Assembly (NCBI GenBank): GCA_012295275.1
Contig: CM022678.1
Span: 2,398,781-2,446,280 of the forward strand
Reading direction: 5' to 3'
DNA length: 47,500 nucleotides
Source: Chrysomallon squamiferum
Lineage: Eukaryota; Mollusca; Gastropoda; Neomphalida; Peltospiridae
Part shown: positions 34,618-47,003 of the stretch, piece after piece
Numbering within the stretch: position 1 is the first letter of the stretch
How the letters are laid out: each line of letters begins with the position of its first letter
Position numbers and translations under genes: made by a program
The notes under the pieces: model-generated
Databases searched by the model: none
What the model saw: only the letters and a program-made list of their open reading frames with translations
Told to the model about the DNA's origin: nothing

Positions 34618-34749
34618 AAACTCAGTTGATGTTATTAATTCCAGTGATTAAACTGCTCTTGATAAACCTGAGAGTTGACAATTGCTTTGTAAGAAATGAG
34701 AAACTGTTTTGTATTTACAGGAGAATGGTGCTAAAGATAGTAACAGATA

Positions 34750-34894
34750 AATAAAATTTGTTATAAAACCTCTGAACATTTTGATTTAATACTTTATGTA
34801 TGCAGACTGTCACTTATAAGTGGAAGATTATCTGGTGAAAAAATTTCAAAATACTGCAGAAAACTTTATATATCAAAAAGATGTTCATAATAAA
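34750..34894 (+). terminator. Candidate polyadenylation signals of gene B
   Basis: AATAAA at 34750-34755 and again at 34889-34894, 130-280 bp after the stop. The second is followed by T/G-rich text (TTTTCTTTGTAATTTTTGTG). More AATAAA motifs follow in the AT-rich flank, for example near 35535. Confidence 0.45.
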
Positions 34895-36594
34895 CATAAT
34901 GAAGAAATCTAAATTTTCTTTGTAATTTTTGTGGTTCAAAGTTTTTGTATTCAAATATTTTGTTGTAACCAGATGTTTTATAATATTGTGTATCTTTATG
35001 AAATTATTACTTTCTTATTTCTTTTCACTGAAACACTTTGGAGGACTTACTGCACAATTCTATTTAAAAAAGTGTTAAGATATGTTAGGGTTCCCAGGAA
35101 TAAAACATAATACAACAGTACTAATACTGATGTTAATTTTGATCAGGTTATTCAGTCAGTGAAAAGTCAGGCAGTTTTTAAATCAGATTTGTTATTCATG
35201 ATTTGATTATTACTTGTGTTGCTGTTAGACTGTTCATGTGTGAAAATATCTGTTAAACAGGATGTTATAATTAAACTTGTGTTTTAATTTTGAGTGCAAA
35301 ATTTTTGATGTATATTTTTTTATTTTATACAGTTGTTCTTATTACTAAATGTTTTACTGTTTGTACTAAGTAAACTTGTTAAATTTAAAGGTTTTATTTT
35401 ATTTTATTTTCAAATGTAAAGTTTATATACAATTTGATTTGATAAAATTGTTGTGTTATTTTTGCTATGTTTATGGTAGTAAACTATTATAATGTTTAAT
35501 ATAAGATTTTTTGTATATTTTTATTTTATTTTTTAATAAATGTATTTGTATTTTAAAGTATATATATGTAGACATGTTTTACTATAATAAGCATATTTTA
35601 CGTGTTATAGTCTATTTCTTACTGTTACTTTGGTTTATTTTATTGTCATAAAAATCTGCATTTGTTTTTCTCTTACTGATTATGAGATTCTTTCTTTGAA
35701 TATTTCAATTTGACTAAATCATCATTAGAAAATGTAGCGTAACAAAATTAATAAAACAAATTCATTTGTCTACATTTATATAATTAACAGAAAAAGTGCA
35801 CAGTAATGTACAGAGTTAACATTTTCATACTTAACTGTTTTTGATGTATAGCAAAGATAACCTATTATATATATATATTAGAAAAACTAAAAAATCAGTA
35901 AAGTAAATAAAAGTTGAGTGTAGAAATATATTTAGTTAATAATGTTTATATATGTGTGTGTGTGTTTAATAATTCTAAAATATTCTATAAATGCAAGTAT
36001 ATATTAGGAATATTTTTATTTAATAATGACTACATATGACTCTAATAATTATAAAATAGTGAATAATTAATAAATTAAATTTAAAATGAAAATAGGATTT
36101 TTTTTTTTTCTGCTTAATAGTGTTTACATTTTTTCTATTTAATAATTATAAAATAGTGAGTAATTAATAAAGTGAATTTAAGTTGAAATTAGGAATAATG
36201 TTTACATTTTTCTGTTCAATAATTTTAATATATGAATAATTAATCAAATAAATTTAATTTTAACTTATGAGCAGTTTTAAAGTTTACATTTTTTTATTTA
36301 ACAATTGTAAACTAGTGAATACATAGTAAGATAAATTTAAGATTATTTTCGTAGTATTTTTATTTGATGGTGTTTATCTGTTTAATTAATAAAGTATATG
36401 TAAGTTTAAATTAGAAATAGTTTAGTTAATAGTGTTTATAGTTAACTGTTGACATTGAACTATGAGTGTTAAGTTGAATTGATTTAATTTGTGAAATGAA
36501 ATTTTAATACTACCTTTATTTTATTTGTAAATAACTTGCATCAAATTACTTTTTAATGAATAATAACAACAACAGATACATGGTTGTTGGTGTT

Positions 36595-36635
<41 letters not shown>

Positions 36636-37197
36636 CCAAAATTATTTTGAGGAATGTATTGGACTTTATATTACCTTGAATGATAGCTTTGTACATAAAA
36701 AACAATGAAAGATAAAATAGAAATAAAATTAAAAAATGTTTATTTATTTATTTATATATTATTATTATTTTATTTTTGTTATATTTCTTTATTTATTTAC
36801 ATTATTTGGCTTCTGTTTGATGTTTCTTTCCTTATAGAAATTATGTATGAAATCATTTAGTTATTAAATTATATATATATATAATTATTATTAATAAATT
36901 TTATATGATGTAGTACAGAGAAGTAATTTTAGATTTTCTTATTCCATTTAAACATTTGTTTTTTTAACTATTGTTTTGTCATTATTATTATTAAAAATAT
37001 ATATATGTTTACCAATGTGCTAATCATTAAATTATATTGAATAATTGTAGAAATACTTTGTATTTTTTGACAATTTTTTTCGTTACAGAAATTATTTTAT
37101 ATATAATATTATTTTGTTACTGAATTTTGAATTTTATTTTTATTATGTGAGGTAATTTTAGATTGTTTTTTTGTTTTTATTATTGTTGTTATTGCCA

Positions 37198-37258
<61 letters not shown>

Positions 37259-37976
37259 AGGGAATCTGTTCACTTAATTTATTCATTTATTTATTTTTTA
37301 TTTTTACTTTTATCAAGTTAATCATTTGAATATACTGAATGAATTTTCATATATATGTGTGTGTGTGCATGTTTGTATATATGTATGTATGTATATATTC
37401 AACATACAGTTTTATAATTAACTGTGTCTTTAATGAATGTATAAAAAGCCATAAATGGTGAATGTTTCTCATTTGTTACATATCCATTTGTTAAAGTTAG
37501 TTGAACAGTTAATAATATTAGTACAACAGTCTCCTGTGATCAATTGTTTTTCATTTTATTGTTATTAAATACAATGAAAATAAAGAATAATAAAAAAAAA
37601 ATTAAAAAGAATTTACTGAATGTCATAATAATAATGATGATAACAAGAAAGACAGAAGAAATAATATCCTAATGTTTATATAGCTGAGACATGTTAATGT
37701 ACTTTTATATACTTTATGTAGCACAATAAGTTTATCTACGATTGTCACAAAAAGCAGCAAATCAGTTTAACAAAATACTTGGTTTGGTTGGTTGTGCAAG
37801 TCACGTGATAGAGGGGTTGTCTTAAGCTGTTGTTTTTGTTGGGATTAGTGACAAAAAACAATTAATCAACTTTCCAGTAACATCGGTAATCAAACTGCTT
37901 TAAATTGCTTTGTGTTTGTTTTTTGTTTTGACTTCTGGTATATTGCAATAGAGATTAATTGCTTAATTATTCCCTA
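34895..37976. other. AT-rich 3' flank of gene B
   Basis: No coding region. It contains the expanded ~95-bp repeat (35985-36450), ATT microsatellites at 36597-36635 and 37198-37257, and TA/GTAT tracts. It is paralogous in order to 10010-10860. Confidence 0.6.
35985..36450. repeat. ~80-100 bp AT-rich tandem repeat, five to six copies
   Basis: The unit contains AATAATTATAAAATAGTGA, ATAATTAATAAA and GTTTACATTTTT. The gene A flank has only two copies (10165-10345). Confidence 0.7.
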
Positions 37977-38460
37977 AGCTAATTGTGTCACAACTGAAAG
38001 ATGAGTCTATTATTGTATGCTAGGTAGCTAAGCTAATTGTGTAACAACTGGAAGATGAGTCTATTATTGTATGCTAGGTAGCTAAGCTAATTGTGTAACA
38101 ACTGGAAGATGAGTCTATTATTGTATGCTAGGTAGCTAAGCTAATTGTGTAACAACTGGAAGATGAGTCTATTATTGTATGCTAGGTAGCTAAGCTAATT
38201 GTGTAACAACTGGAAGATGAGTCTATTATTGTATGCTAGGTAGCTAAGCTAATTGTGTAACAACTGGAAGATGAGTCTGTCATTGTATGCTAGGTAACTA
38301 AGCTAATTGTGTAACCACTGGAAGATGAGTCTATCATTGTATGCTAGGTAGCTAAGCTAACTGTGTAACAACTGGAAGATGAGTCTATTATTGTATGCTA
38401 GGTAACTAAGCTAATTGTGTAACAACCGGAAGATGAGTCTATTATTGTATGCTAGGTAGA
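37977..38460. repeat. 54-bp minisatellite, about nine copies
   Basis: The unit is AGCTAATTGTGTAACAACTG, then GAAGATGAGTCTATTATTGT, then ATGCTAGGTAGCTA. Copies are almost identical at a strict 54-bp spacing, so the array is recent. No counterpart is seen in the gene A flank. Confidence 0.93.
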
Positions 38461-38667
38461 GGGCATCTGATTACCAATTCGGTCATGAACTGTGTTTTTA
38501 TAAGGCATGTGACAAATGGATGTGTACAAAATGGGATGATACTGATAAGAGTACCACTTGGTTGTGAAAGTCCATTAAACTGCTAATGTCTTAAAATAAT
38601 AATTAAATATCATAAAACTAATTTTATTATATTGAATACTAAATGAAACATATAATAAACGTTATTA

Positions 38668-38699
<32 letters not shown>

Positions 38700-38897
38700 C
38701 ACAATATAATCTTATTAAATAAGTAAATACTAAATCTGATATTATTATTATTATTATTAATATGCAGTGTATTGCAATTAATTTTTATTATTAATATGGA
38801 GTATTGTTATTAATTATTATTATTACGATTATTATTATTATTATTATTATTAATATTATTATTAATATGGAGTGTATTTTAATTAATTAATTAATTA

Positions 38898-38935
<38 letters not shown>

Positions 38936-38940
38936 CATTA
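38668..38940. repeat. (GT)n and several (ATT)n microsatellites
   Basis: GT tract 38668-38698. ATT-rich tracts 38740-38760 and 38815-38942, with ATTA runs between them. Confidence 0.95.
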
Positions 38941-39246
38941 TTAACACGGAGTGTATTGTAAGGCCATTAACAGTTATAATAAATATGCTTTACAAATGGT
39001 AATTACTTTTGTTTTCTTTATCAGATGAAGTATATTTAAAAAACAAAACCACACTGCAGTGGAATAATTCAGTGTATGAGTTCAGCCTGACTTTCACTAG
39101 TGACACTGAATTACACACCAGCATGTCTGCTAACTCTGCTAATGGAATCTTCCATGCAAGTAAATTGTGGAATGTTCTAACATAACACAGGCCCAGTTTA
39201 TTATGTTAATTTCCTCATAAAAAGTAAATTAGTCATGTCATGTTTG

Positions 39247-40783
39247 ACATGTTTTAGTGTATATTCTCTAGGTTTGGGGTGGAATGCAATATTTGTTATG
39301 TTTCAATGTATTTTCTTAGGAATTGGGGTAGAGTGTGATAAATGTAATGTTTGGTATATTTCAGTGTATATTTTCTAGGTTGGGGTAGATGTGATAAATG
39401 TAATGTTTCGTATATTTCAGTGTAGATTCTCTAGGTTGGGGTAGAGTATGATAAATGTAATGTTTGGTATATTTCAGTGTATATTCCCTAGGTTGGGGTA
39501 GAATCTGATAAATGTAATGCTTGGAATGTTCCAGTGAATATTCTTTAGGTTGGGGTAGAGTATAATAAATGTAATGTTTGGTGTATTTCAGTGTATATTC
39601 TCTAGGTTGGGTAGAGTATGATAAATGTAATGTTTGGTATATTTCAGTGTATATTCGCGAGGTTGGGGTAGAGTATGATAAATGTAATGTTTGGTATGTT
39701 TCAGTGTATATTTTCTAGGTTGGGGTGGAGTATAATAAATGTAATGTTTGGTATGTTTCAGTGTATATTCTCTAGGTTGAGGTAGAGTATGATAAATTTA
39801 ATGTTTGGTATGTTTCAGTGTATATTCTCTAGGTTGAGGTAGAGTATGATAAATGTAATGTTTGGTATGTTTCAGTGTATATTCTCTAGGTTGAGGTAGA
39901 GTATGATAAATTTAATGTTTGGTATGTTTCAGTGTATATTCTCTAGGTTGAGGTAGAGTATGATAAATGTAATGTTTGGTATGTTTCAGTGTATATTCTC
40001 TAGGTTGAGGTAGAGTATGATAAATTTAATGTTTGGTATGTTTCAGTGTATATTTGTCTAGGTTGGTGTAGAGTGTGATAAATGTAATGTTTGGTATGTT
40101 TCAGTGTATATTCTCTAGGTTGGGTGGAGTATGATAAATGTAATGTTTGGTATATTTCAGTGTATATTCTCTAGGTTGGGGTGGAGTATGATAAATGTAA
40201 TGTTTGGTATGTTTCAGTGTATATTCTCTAGGTTGGGTGGAGTATGATAAATGTAATGTTTGGTATATTTCAGTGTATATTCTCTAGGTTGGGGTGGAGT
40301 ATGATAAATGTAATGTTTGGTATATTTCAGTGTATATTCTCTAGGTTGGGTAAAGTATGATAAATGTAATGTTTGGTATGTTAAAGTGTATATTCTCTAG
40401 GTTGGGGTAGAGTATGATAAATGTAATGTTTGGTATGTTTCAGTGAATATTCTCTAGGTTGGGTGGAGTATGATAAATGTAATGTTTGGTATGATAAAGT
40501 GTATATTCTCTAGGTTGGGTTGCAGTTTGATAAATGTAATGTTTGGTATATTTCAGTGTATATTCTCTATGTTGGGGTGGAGCATGATAAATGTAATGTT
40601 TGGTATATTTCAGTGTATATTCTCTAGGTTGGGGTAGAGTATGATAAATGTAATATTTGGTATATTTCAGTGTATATTCTCTAGGTTGGGGTAGAGTATG
40701 ATAAATGCAATGTTTGGTATATTTCAGTGTATATTCTCTAGGTTGGGGTAGAGTATGATAAATGTTATGTTTGGTATGTTTCA
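39247..40783. repeat. 57-bp minisatellite, about 27 copies
   Basis: The unit is TTTCAGTGTATATTCTCTAG, then GTTGGGGTAGAGTATGATAA, then ATGTAATGTTTGGTATG. Subfamilies (GGGGTAG, GAGGTAG, GGGTGGAG) alternate in blocks, which suggests stepwise amplification. The long frame on the minus strand (40440-40784) is a by-product, because 57 is divisible by three. Confidence 0.95.
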
Positions 40784-40893
40784 AGCTGGTTGCTCTGTGA
40801 CTAAACAGGGAATGATGATTCCAAGCAGCAGCACAGAAAACAACATATTCATTAATCCAAGTATATTGGTATATTGACTGTGTTGGTAAAGAA

Positions 40894-40899
40894 ATAAAT

Positions 40900-40949
<50 letters not shown>

Positions 40950-40962
40950 TATATATATATAT
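40894..40962. repeat. (TA)n(TG)n(TA)n compound microsatellite
   Basis: TA tract, then GT tract, then TA tract, just upstream of an inverted repeat. Confidence 0.95.
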
Positions 40963-40990
40963 ATAATGTTTTTATTACATATATATACTC

Positions 40991-41070
40991 ACTCAGTATA
41001 TATTAAATAAAATGTTCTTATTACATATATATATAATAAGAACATTTTATTAAATATATACCGACTGAGT
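40991..41070. repeat. Inverted repeat, ~35-bp arms
   Basis: ACTCAGTATATATTAAATAA followed by AATGTTCTTATTA on the left pairs with TAATAAGAACATTTTATTAA followed by ATATATACCGACTGAGT on the right, around a short TA-rich loop. Near-perfect stem. It could be a small MITE or a simple hairpin. Confidence 0.85.
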
Positions 41071-41600
41071 TGAAGGTAAAGTTTCTGTGAGTTTTCTGTT
41101 ACTTGTAGCCAGGGATTTCAGACTGATGTCACTCACAGTACAGAACCTCAGCAATCAGATCTTTCTCCTGTTTTTATATCTGCTTCCACATTCCTTGTGA
41201 AAAAACCCATAACAAAATTCAAATAAGAAAATGTTTCCTGAAATGTTGGCTGTTGACAGTACATTATGCAGTAGGTTGTTATAAACAGAGTTCACTGTAA
41301 TATCTTTAGTCTGCATAAAAACAATCTTAATTCTTTTGTCTGTAGAAAAAAACAGCATACTCTCTGGAATCTTTCACAAGAAAATATAATCTCTTATGTT
41401 TGTGTAAAAACTTGAATCTCTTTCAAGTGTCAAAAAAAGAAGAAAAAAGACAACAACAGTATAATATGTTTAGTCTGTTTTTATTTTGGTAACAGTATAG
41501 TATTAAGATTAAATAATTATATGAAATACTATATATCTACACACAGTGACATAAATTAAAATACTCTTTGACACACACCTACACAATAACCCATTAAAAT
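41071..41600. other. Non-coding flank, partly paralogous to 11870-11945
   Basis: No coding signal. The stretch at 41350-41440 corresponds to the end of the gene A flank. Confidence 0.5.
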
Positions 41601-41607
41601 GCTCGCA

Positions 41608-41685
41608 GACATAATAATAATAATAATAATAATAGTAATAATAAGAATAATAAGAATAATAAGAATAAGAATAAGAATAATAATA
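41608..41685. repeat. (AAT)n/(AAG-AAT)n microsatellite
   Basis: AATAATAAT then AATAAG variants. It gives Tyr/Ile-rich spurious frames on the minus strand. Confidence 0.95.
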
Positions 41686-42169
41686 TATGTACTCCACATC
41701 TGGTACTTTCTACACCTAGAGTAACACACTTTAATTATCAACACAAACACACAAACAAAAGTACATTAAATACTTGCTAAGTCAGATGTATGTTAAAATG
41801 CTCACTAACTTTTACTGAACAAAATACATTAAAACTATCACAGACATAAACAAAGCAACCACTAAGAATATCTTCATTAACCTTGATGAAGAATTTAACA
41901 AAATTTCTCTTTATTAATTGAAATTATTGATAGGAGGAAGGAAATATAAATAATTCTGTTATGGAATGATTCCTGTCATGTTTTTTCAGTGGTTGAGAGG
42001 GTGTGGCTTATGTGCTGTATAGTGTGTTACAAAGAAAGCAAGCTATAATTGCTTTTTTAAAATTATTTTTTTATTATTTTATTTTGTTTTATAAAATCAG
42101 GTAGCAATACAGTGAAAATAAATTCTGTGGGTCTTGACAGCTATTGCGCAAAGAAAGAAATTGTTGTTA

Positions 42170-42196
42170 TTGCTATTATTATTATTATTATTATTA

Positions 42197-42246
<50 letters not shown>

Positions 42247-42262
42247 GTTATTATTATTATTA
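42170..42262. repeat. (ATT)n microsatellite
   Basis: About 30 ATT units with a few substitutions. It gives poly-Ile and poly-Leu frames on the plus strand. Confidence 0.95.
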
Positions 42263-42334
42263 TACTTGAGTTATTTCACTTTTTTTATTTTCTCATTCTG
42301 TATGGCTATTTCCCCCTCACACTTCAGTGTGTAT

Positions 42335-42484
42335 GCATGTGTGTGTGTGTGTGTGTCTGTGCATGTGTGTATGTGTGTGTTTGTATTCTAATATAAAATG
42401 AACTAAATATTAAGTATATATGTACATAAGTATGCAAGCATGTATGTATATATGTATGTATGTATGTATGCCTGTATCTATATT

Positions 42485-42521
<37 letters not shown>
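42335..42521. repeat. (GT)n, (GTAT)n and (CT)n microsatellites
   Basis: GT-rich 42335-42382, GTAT 42438-42472 and CT 42486-42520. Confidence 0.95.
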
Positions 42522-42523
<2 letters not shown>

Positions 42524-42984
42524 GTGTGTGTGCATGTGGCTGCGTGTATGTGTAAAGAAAGTGACCATGTTTTCATTCATGGAGGGGAAGTAACTTTACT
42601 GTTGCTACAGAGGATTTCAGTTAATAAACAGGTATTATGTTTGAAATAAAAATAATAATAAAAAGAAAATTAAAAAAAAGTTAAAAAGTTAAAATGAAAG
42701 ATTATATATATAGATAATAATAAAAGCATTGTATGTCTAAAGGGAAAAATAATTTTATTTAATATTAACTGTTTCTGGTATCATAGACAGAGAAATACAG
42801 ATTGCTTTTTCGGGTCAATGTAAGGTATTTCATGTAAATATTGAAGACAGTTATAGAAATATGATAATTTACAAACTACAAGCAGAGTGATGAATCCAAC
42901 CTATGACTTGCTTTGCAAACTTGTCTTGTTCTGTACATTCTACAGCTATAATACTAAAGTATATTTTAGAATTTTGTTTGAAAC

Positions 42985-43013
42985 AATAAATAAATAAATA
43001 AATAAACCAACAA

Positions 43014-43065
<52 letters not shown>
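42985..43065. repeat. (AAAT)n and (GT)n microsatellites
   Basis: AAAT run near 42985-43005, then an uninterrupted GT tract at 43015-43064. The flanking text at about 42760-42900 and 43070-43210 is a diverged direct repeat (CAGAGATAGAGAAATACA, ATGTAAATATTGAA, ATTTACAAACT). Confidence 0.9.
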
Positions 43066-43066
<1 letters not shown>

Positions 43067-43503
43067 ATAAAAACATTTTATTTAATGTTAAGACTACCAG
43101 GTATCAGAGATAGAGAAATACAAGTTTATTGTTGAAGTCAATGTTAGGTATTAGATGTAAATATTGAAAACAGAAATATAAAAATTTACAAACTGCAACC
43201 AGAGTGAAAAGTCATTTTGAATAAAACCTAGACACAACCTCAGTCTAGTTTTGAAAATCAAACATAACATTTAAGTATATTTTAGAATTTTAACTAACAG
43301 TCATGTTCTTATTGTTTTATTATAGTGAAGTGTGCATATGTGCAAATGTGTCTTTATTTGCTTGTGTGTGTGTGTATTTCTATATGTACGTATGTGTTAG
43401 TAATTTAAACAAATACAATATTTACTTATTTATAATTCAGTTTAATCCATCTTTAGACTTTAGGTGAGTGCATATTATTAAACTCTGTACATATTTTATT
43501 TCA

Positions 43504-43535
43504 TTTTATTATTATTATTATTATTATTATTAGAG

Positions 43536-43568
<33 letters not shown>
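43504..43568. repeat. (ATT)n then (AGT)n microsatellite
   Basis: Seven or eight ATT units, then ten AGT units. Confidence 0.95.
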
Positions 43569-44055
43569 ACATTTTATCACAACACTATATTATATTTTTT
43601 CATATAATTTTATTTATTTATTACTACTACTACAAATAAAATAGAAGTTAAAAGAAAATACATTATTTAGAGAATTTTATAACACAGAATGGATGTACAT
43701 CAATATGTTGAAATATTAGCCACAGGAAGAAATAAATGTGTATCACTAAATGCTATGAACGATAAAGAATCTGATAATCTTTGCACTAACACGTCACTAA
43801 ATATTTCTATTAATATCTATCAGATTTCCTCTTCGTGTGCTTACTCGTCGTAACAGGTGTATATCACTGATCATAGTTTTGTGTACGTTTAAATATTTTA
43901 TTTAATCGTCTGGACTGTGTGATAAATTATTGCATTTGGATGTGTGTGTATATCGGTGTGAGTGTAATAATATTGTTACCGGTGAAAGCAGAAAAAATAA
44001 ATTATCTATCGTTATTCTTTTCGTTTTCTTTTCTTTTTGATTAATTATTGTTAGG

Positions 44056-44056
<1 letters not shown>

Positions 44057-44102
<46 letters not shown>

Positions 44103-44131
44103 TGTTTATTTATTTATTTATTTTTTTTTCA
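44057..44131. repeat. (ATT)n then (TTTA)n microsatellite
   Basis: Uninterrupted ATT run followed by TTTATTTA units. Confidence 0.95.
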
Positions 44132-44572
44132 TTTTGTATTTTTCACTAAGAAATGGTGTTAGAATTGAATTTCATTTAATCTTATATTAAAGGTGCTTTG
44201 ATTTTGATAGTGGAATTATACTAAAGAAAACGGATATTCTCTTAGAAAAGGAGCTCTCTTTTTAAGAGGAAGTTTAATGAACACTTTGTAATGGCTGCTT
44301 CCATGTGGTAAAACTTTTTGTGAAGTACAAATCGTTATCGAACGATTATGTCAGATGATACGAGAGGAATAACTTGTCCAGAAGTTACATTAAACTGACT
44401 GAATTCGACAGAGCTGCTATGATGGGTGATGCAGTGATAATTAAAACCACAGCTCTTTGAAATAATGAAAATCGTTGGATCATCATCATTTATTTTATTA
44501 AATATTAAAAAAAATAATGTTATATTTCTTTCAATTTTCAAAAGTTAAATACCAGTGTAAGTGTTCAAGAAT

Positions 44573-44605
44573 ATGGACGTAAAGCTGAAGAGGTTCGACC
44601 TTTGT
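44573..44605 (+). other. Possible short start exon (weak)
   Basis: ATG GAC GTA ... CTT TGT is followed by the consensus donor GTAAGT, encoding MDVKLKRFDLC. No partner exon is convincing downstream, so this is only a candidate. Confidence 0.12.
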
Positions 44606-45039
44606 GTAAGTTAATTTATTTATATTATTTTTAATTGTGTATAAATTATTATATTAAATACATTTTTTGGTTTCCAGTTCGTAGTTGGGAATAAACTTTA
44701 AAGTTTTGAAAAGTTCTCAGAAACCTGAACTAGATTCATATACTTTTGAAATCAAATCAAGAACTACTTAAAATTGAAAAATATTTGTAAATTGTCCAGT
44801 ATTTGTACTTATTTAAGTCATTAATAAATCGTTAATTGTTTTTATTTGTTTGCATATTACTAAAAGTTTTGTTAATATACCTGTCCTTGTCATACTATTT
44901 TCCTGGGCCGTAGACGATGCACATAAACTATTTTTTATTATTAATTTAAAAAACAAGATTAGCCACTGCATTAAGACTGTGAGTTTTCTCTTTCACTACT
45001 TTTGTTTCTGACAACACTGTATAATGAGTACTAGTATTT

Positions 45040-45540
45040 GAATTTACCTGTATTGTATAATATGTATCTATGGCTTCCAGGTAAATCTTTGGCCTCCAGC
45101 CTACATGTATAACTAGTATTTGAATTTACCTGTATTATGTTCAGTGCTTGCAGGTGAATCTGTGGCTTGGCCTATGAATTTACCTGTGTTACACAGTTTA
45201 TAGATGTGGCTTACAGGTAAAACTGTATAACCATTCAGTACTGTTACACCTGTACAGGTTTTGTTTTGTTCAAACAGGTATGGGCCACGTGAAGTGTTAA
45301 GGAAGGAAGACTTCAGCATGAAGGGACAGCTGACCTGTACAACACTGTTACACCTGTACAGGTTATGTTTTGTTCACACAGGTACACGTGAAGTGTTAAG
45401 GAAGGAAGACTTCAGCATGAAGGGACAGCTGACCTGTACAACACTGTTACACCTGTACAGGTTTTGTTCAAGTTTGCATGAAGGGACAGTTTTGTTTTGT
45501 TCGTTTTCCTGAAGGGACAGCTGACCTGCGAGTTCAAGTT
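45040..45540. repeat. Degenerate ~65-bp repeats leading into a ~100-bp tandem repeat with ACCTGTACAGGT palindromes
   Basis: 45040-45240 repeats phrases such as TTTGAATTTACCTGTATT and GGCTTxCAGGTAAA. Units begin at 45240, 45344 and 45443 (spacing 104 and 99) and carry ACCTGTACAGGT, GTGAAGTGTTAAGGAAGGAA, GACTTCAGCATGAAGGGACA and GCTGACCTGTACAAC. The third is rearranged. The open frames on both strands (45261-45512 plus, 45374-45580 minus) are products of the repeat. Confidence 0.85.
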
Positions 45541-46555
45541 TGCAACGTTTTCCTGCTGACAACGTCAACAACACCAGCAAGACAGCGAGGAGAAAGACTA
45601 CTCACTTCAAATCCTGGAAGCTCTTGAACCAGCTGTCTGTCTGGTGAGTCTGTATGTGTGTCTGTCTGGTGAGTTTGTATGTCTCTATCTGTCAGTCTGT
45701 CTATTTGTTATAATTTATAAACTAATATATAATTTAACTTTAATCATTAAAACACTATTGTACAATAATCTGAAAAATAATGATGGCAGAAACTTAAAAT
45801 AAAATAAATTCATTGTTTTGTTAAACACTTTACTTTATGAATTTTCTTTTTTGGCTGAGAAAAACTGATGCATTTTTTATTATTTGTGTCTACACCAAAA
45901 AACCCCTAAAAATACAAGCCTAAATGATTTCCTGTGCTTCAAAGTAGTTGTATTACAGGTTTGTTGTTAAATTGTTGATTTCTTAATACTAACAAAGTAA
46001 CAAGAATTCAGAATATCTTTTCTATAATTTCAAATGATTATTATGTTTTTCCATAAAATGTAGTTAAGTTAATACATACAAGTATTCAGAATATATTTTG
46101 TATAATTTCAGATGACTGTTATGTTTTTGCATGAAATCTTGGTAAGTTAGTACTAACAATACACTGAAACAAGATTATATATATCTCTCAATCTTGCCTT
46201 TTATTTATTTATTTAATGTTAAATTTATTTTATTATCCAAAGTGAATATTCGAACATCCTTTCCTTCATATATTAGTTCTAACTATTAAATAAATGAATA
46301 CATTTTTTCTAATATATTTTGAATTTTTCCCTTAAATGATAGTTTAAAATAAATTATTATATTTTCATTTTTAGACAGAGAAAACCCTCTGTTTCTGTTA
46401 AAACCAATTTATTCTTTATTTACAGATTGTCCAATGAGATGACTGGTGGGCGTGGTAACAGTAACAAGTAAAACAAAAACCTGTCAATCAAAATCTTTGA
46501 CATGGGAGGTAGAAGGAAAAGCTCATCTGTTGACCCAGGTCAGTCCACTGCAGAG
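45541..46555. other. No supported gene; two donor-like exon ends
   Basis: A short frame ending GTCTG/GTGAGT at 45644 and a small ATG frame at 46502-46606 (MGGRRKSSSVDPGQS...) are visible. The first has no in-frame partner: joining it to the acceptor at about 46426 makes a stop. The second is too short to support. Confidence 0.35.
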
Positions 46556-46559
46556 CTTG

Positions 46560-46870
46560 AAGTAGTGAGTAGTGAAGTAGTATCTAAGACAGCAGTGTGT
46601 AATTAAGTAGCATGAAAGCAGTATTCACTGAAGTAGTATGAAAGTAAAGTATATCGAAATTGTGTGGAAATAGTATGAAAGTAGTGTATAGCTAAATAGC
46701 AAGAAACTTAGTTGAGTAGTATGAAAAGAGTAGTCAAGATGTATGAAATTAGTTTGTATTGAAGTAGTATGCAAGTAGTGTATGGTGAAAGTAGTATGCA
46801 AGTAGTGCATAGTGAAGTAGTATTCAAGTAGTGTATAGTGAGGTAGTATGAAATGATCTCCGTTTGTCTG
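46560..46870. repeat. Degenerate GAAGTAGTATGAAAGTAGTGTATAGT-type repeat
   Basis: Units of about 20-40 bp recur irregularly, built from AAGTAGTATG, AAAGTAGT and GTGTATAGTG. The minus-strand frame at 46625-46882 is a by-product. Confidence 0.8.
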
Positions 46871-46919
46871 TCTCTCATTCATGTCTCCCTTTGTATTATT
46901 AAAATAAAATTAATTCCAC

Positions 46920-47003
46920 AGAAATAAATAAATAAATTATTAGGTAAGTAAGTAAGTAAATAAATAAATTAGTAGGTAAGTAAATAAATAAATAAATAAA
47001 TAA
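46920..47003. repeat. (AAAT)n/(GTAA)n microsatellite
   Basis: Alternating AAAT and AAGT blocks. Confidence 0.95.

Noticed and set aside
40440-40784. 114-codon minus-strand frame with repeated 'HTLPQPREYTLKYTKH' phrases
   Set aside because: It is the reverse reading of the 57-bp minisatellite. The period is divisible by three, so the frame stays open by arithmetic.
41509-41750. Tyr/Ser-rich and Ile-rich minus-strand frames
   Set aside because: Translation of the AAT/AAG microsatellite at 41608-41685.
42112-42649. Poly-Ile, poly-Leu and Cys/Val-rich plus-strand frames
   Set aside because: Translation of ATT, GT and CT microsatellites.
45261-45580. Plus and minus open frames with repeated KEDFSMKGQLTCTTLLHLYR text
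   Set aside because: Both strands of the ~100-bp tandem repeat are open. No splice structure or homology supports a protein.
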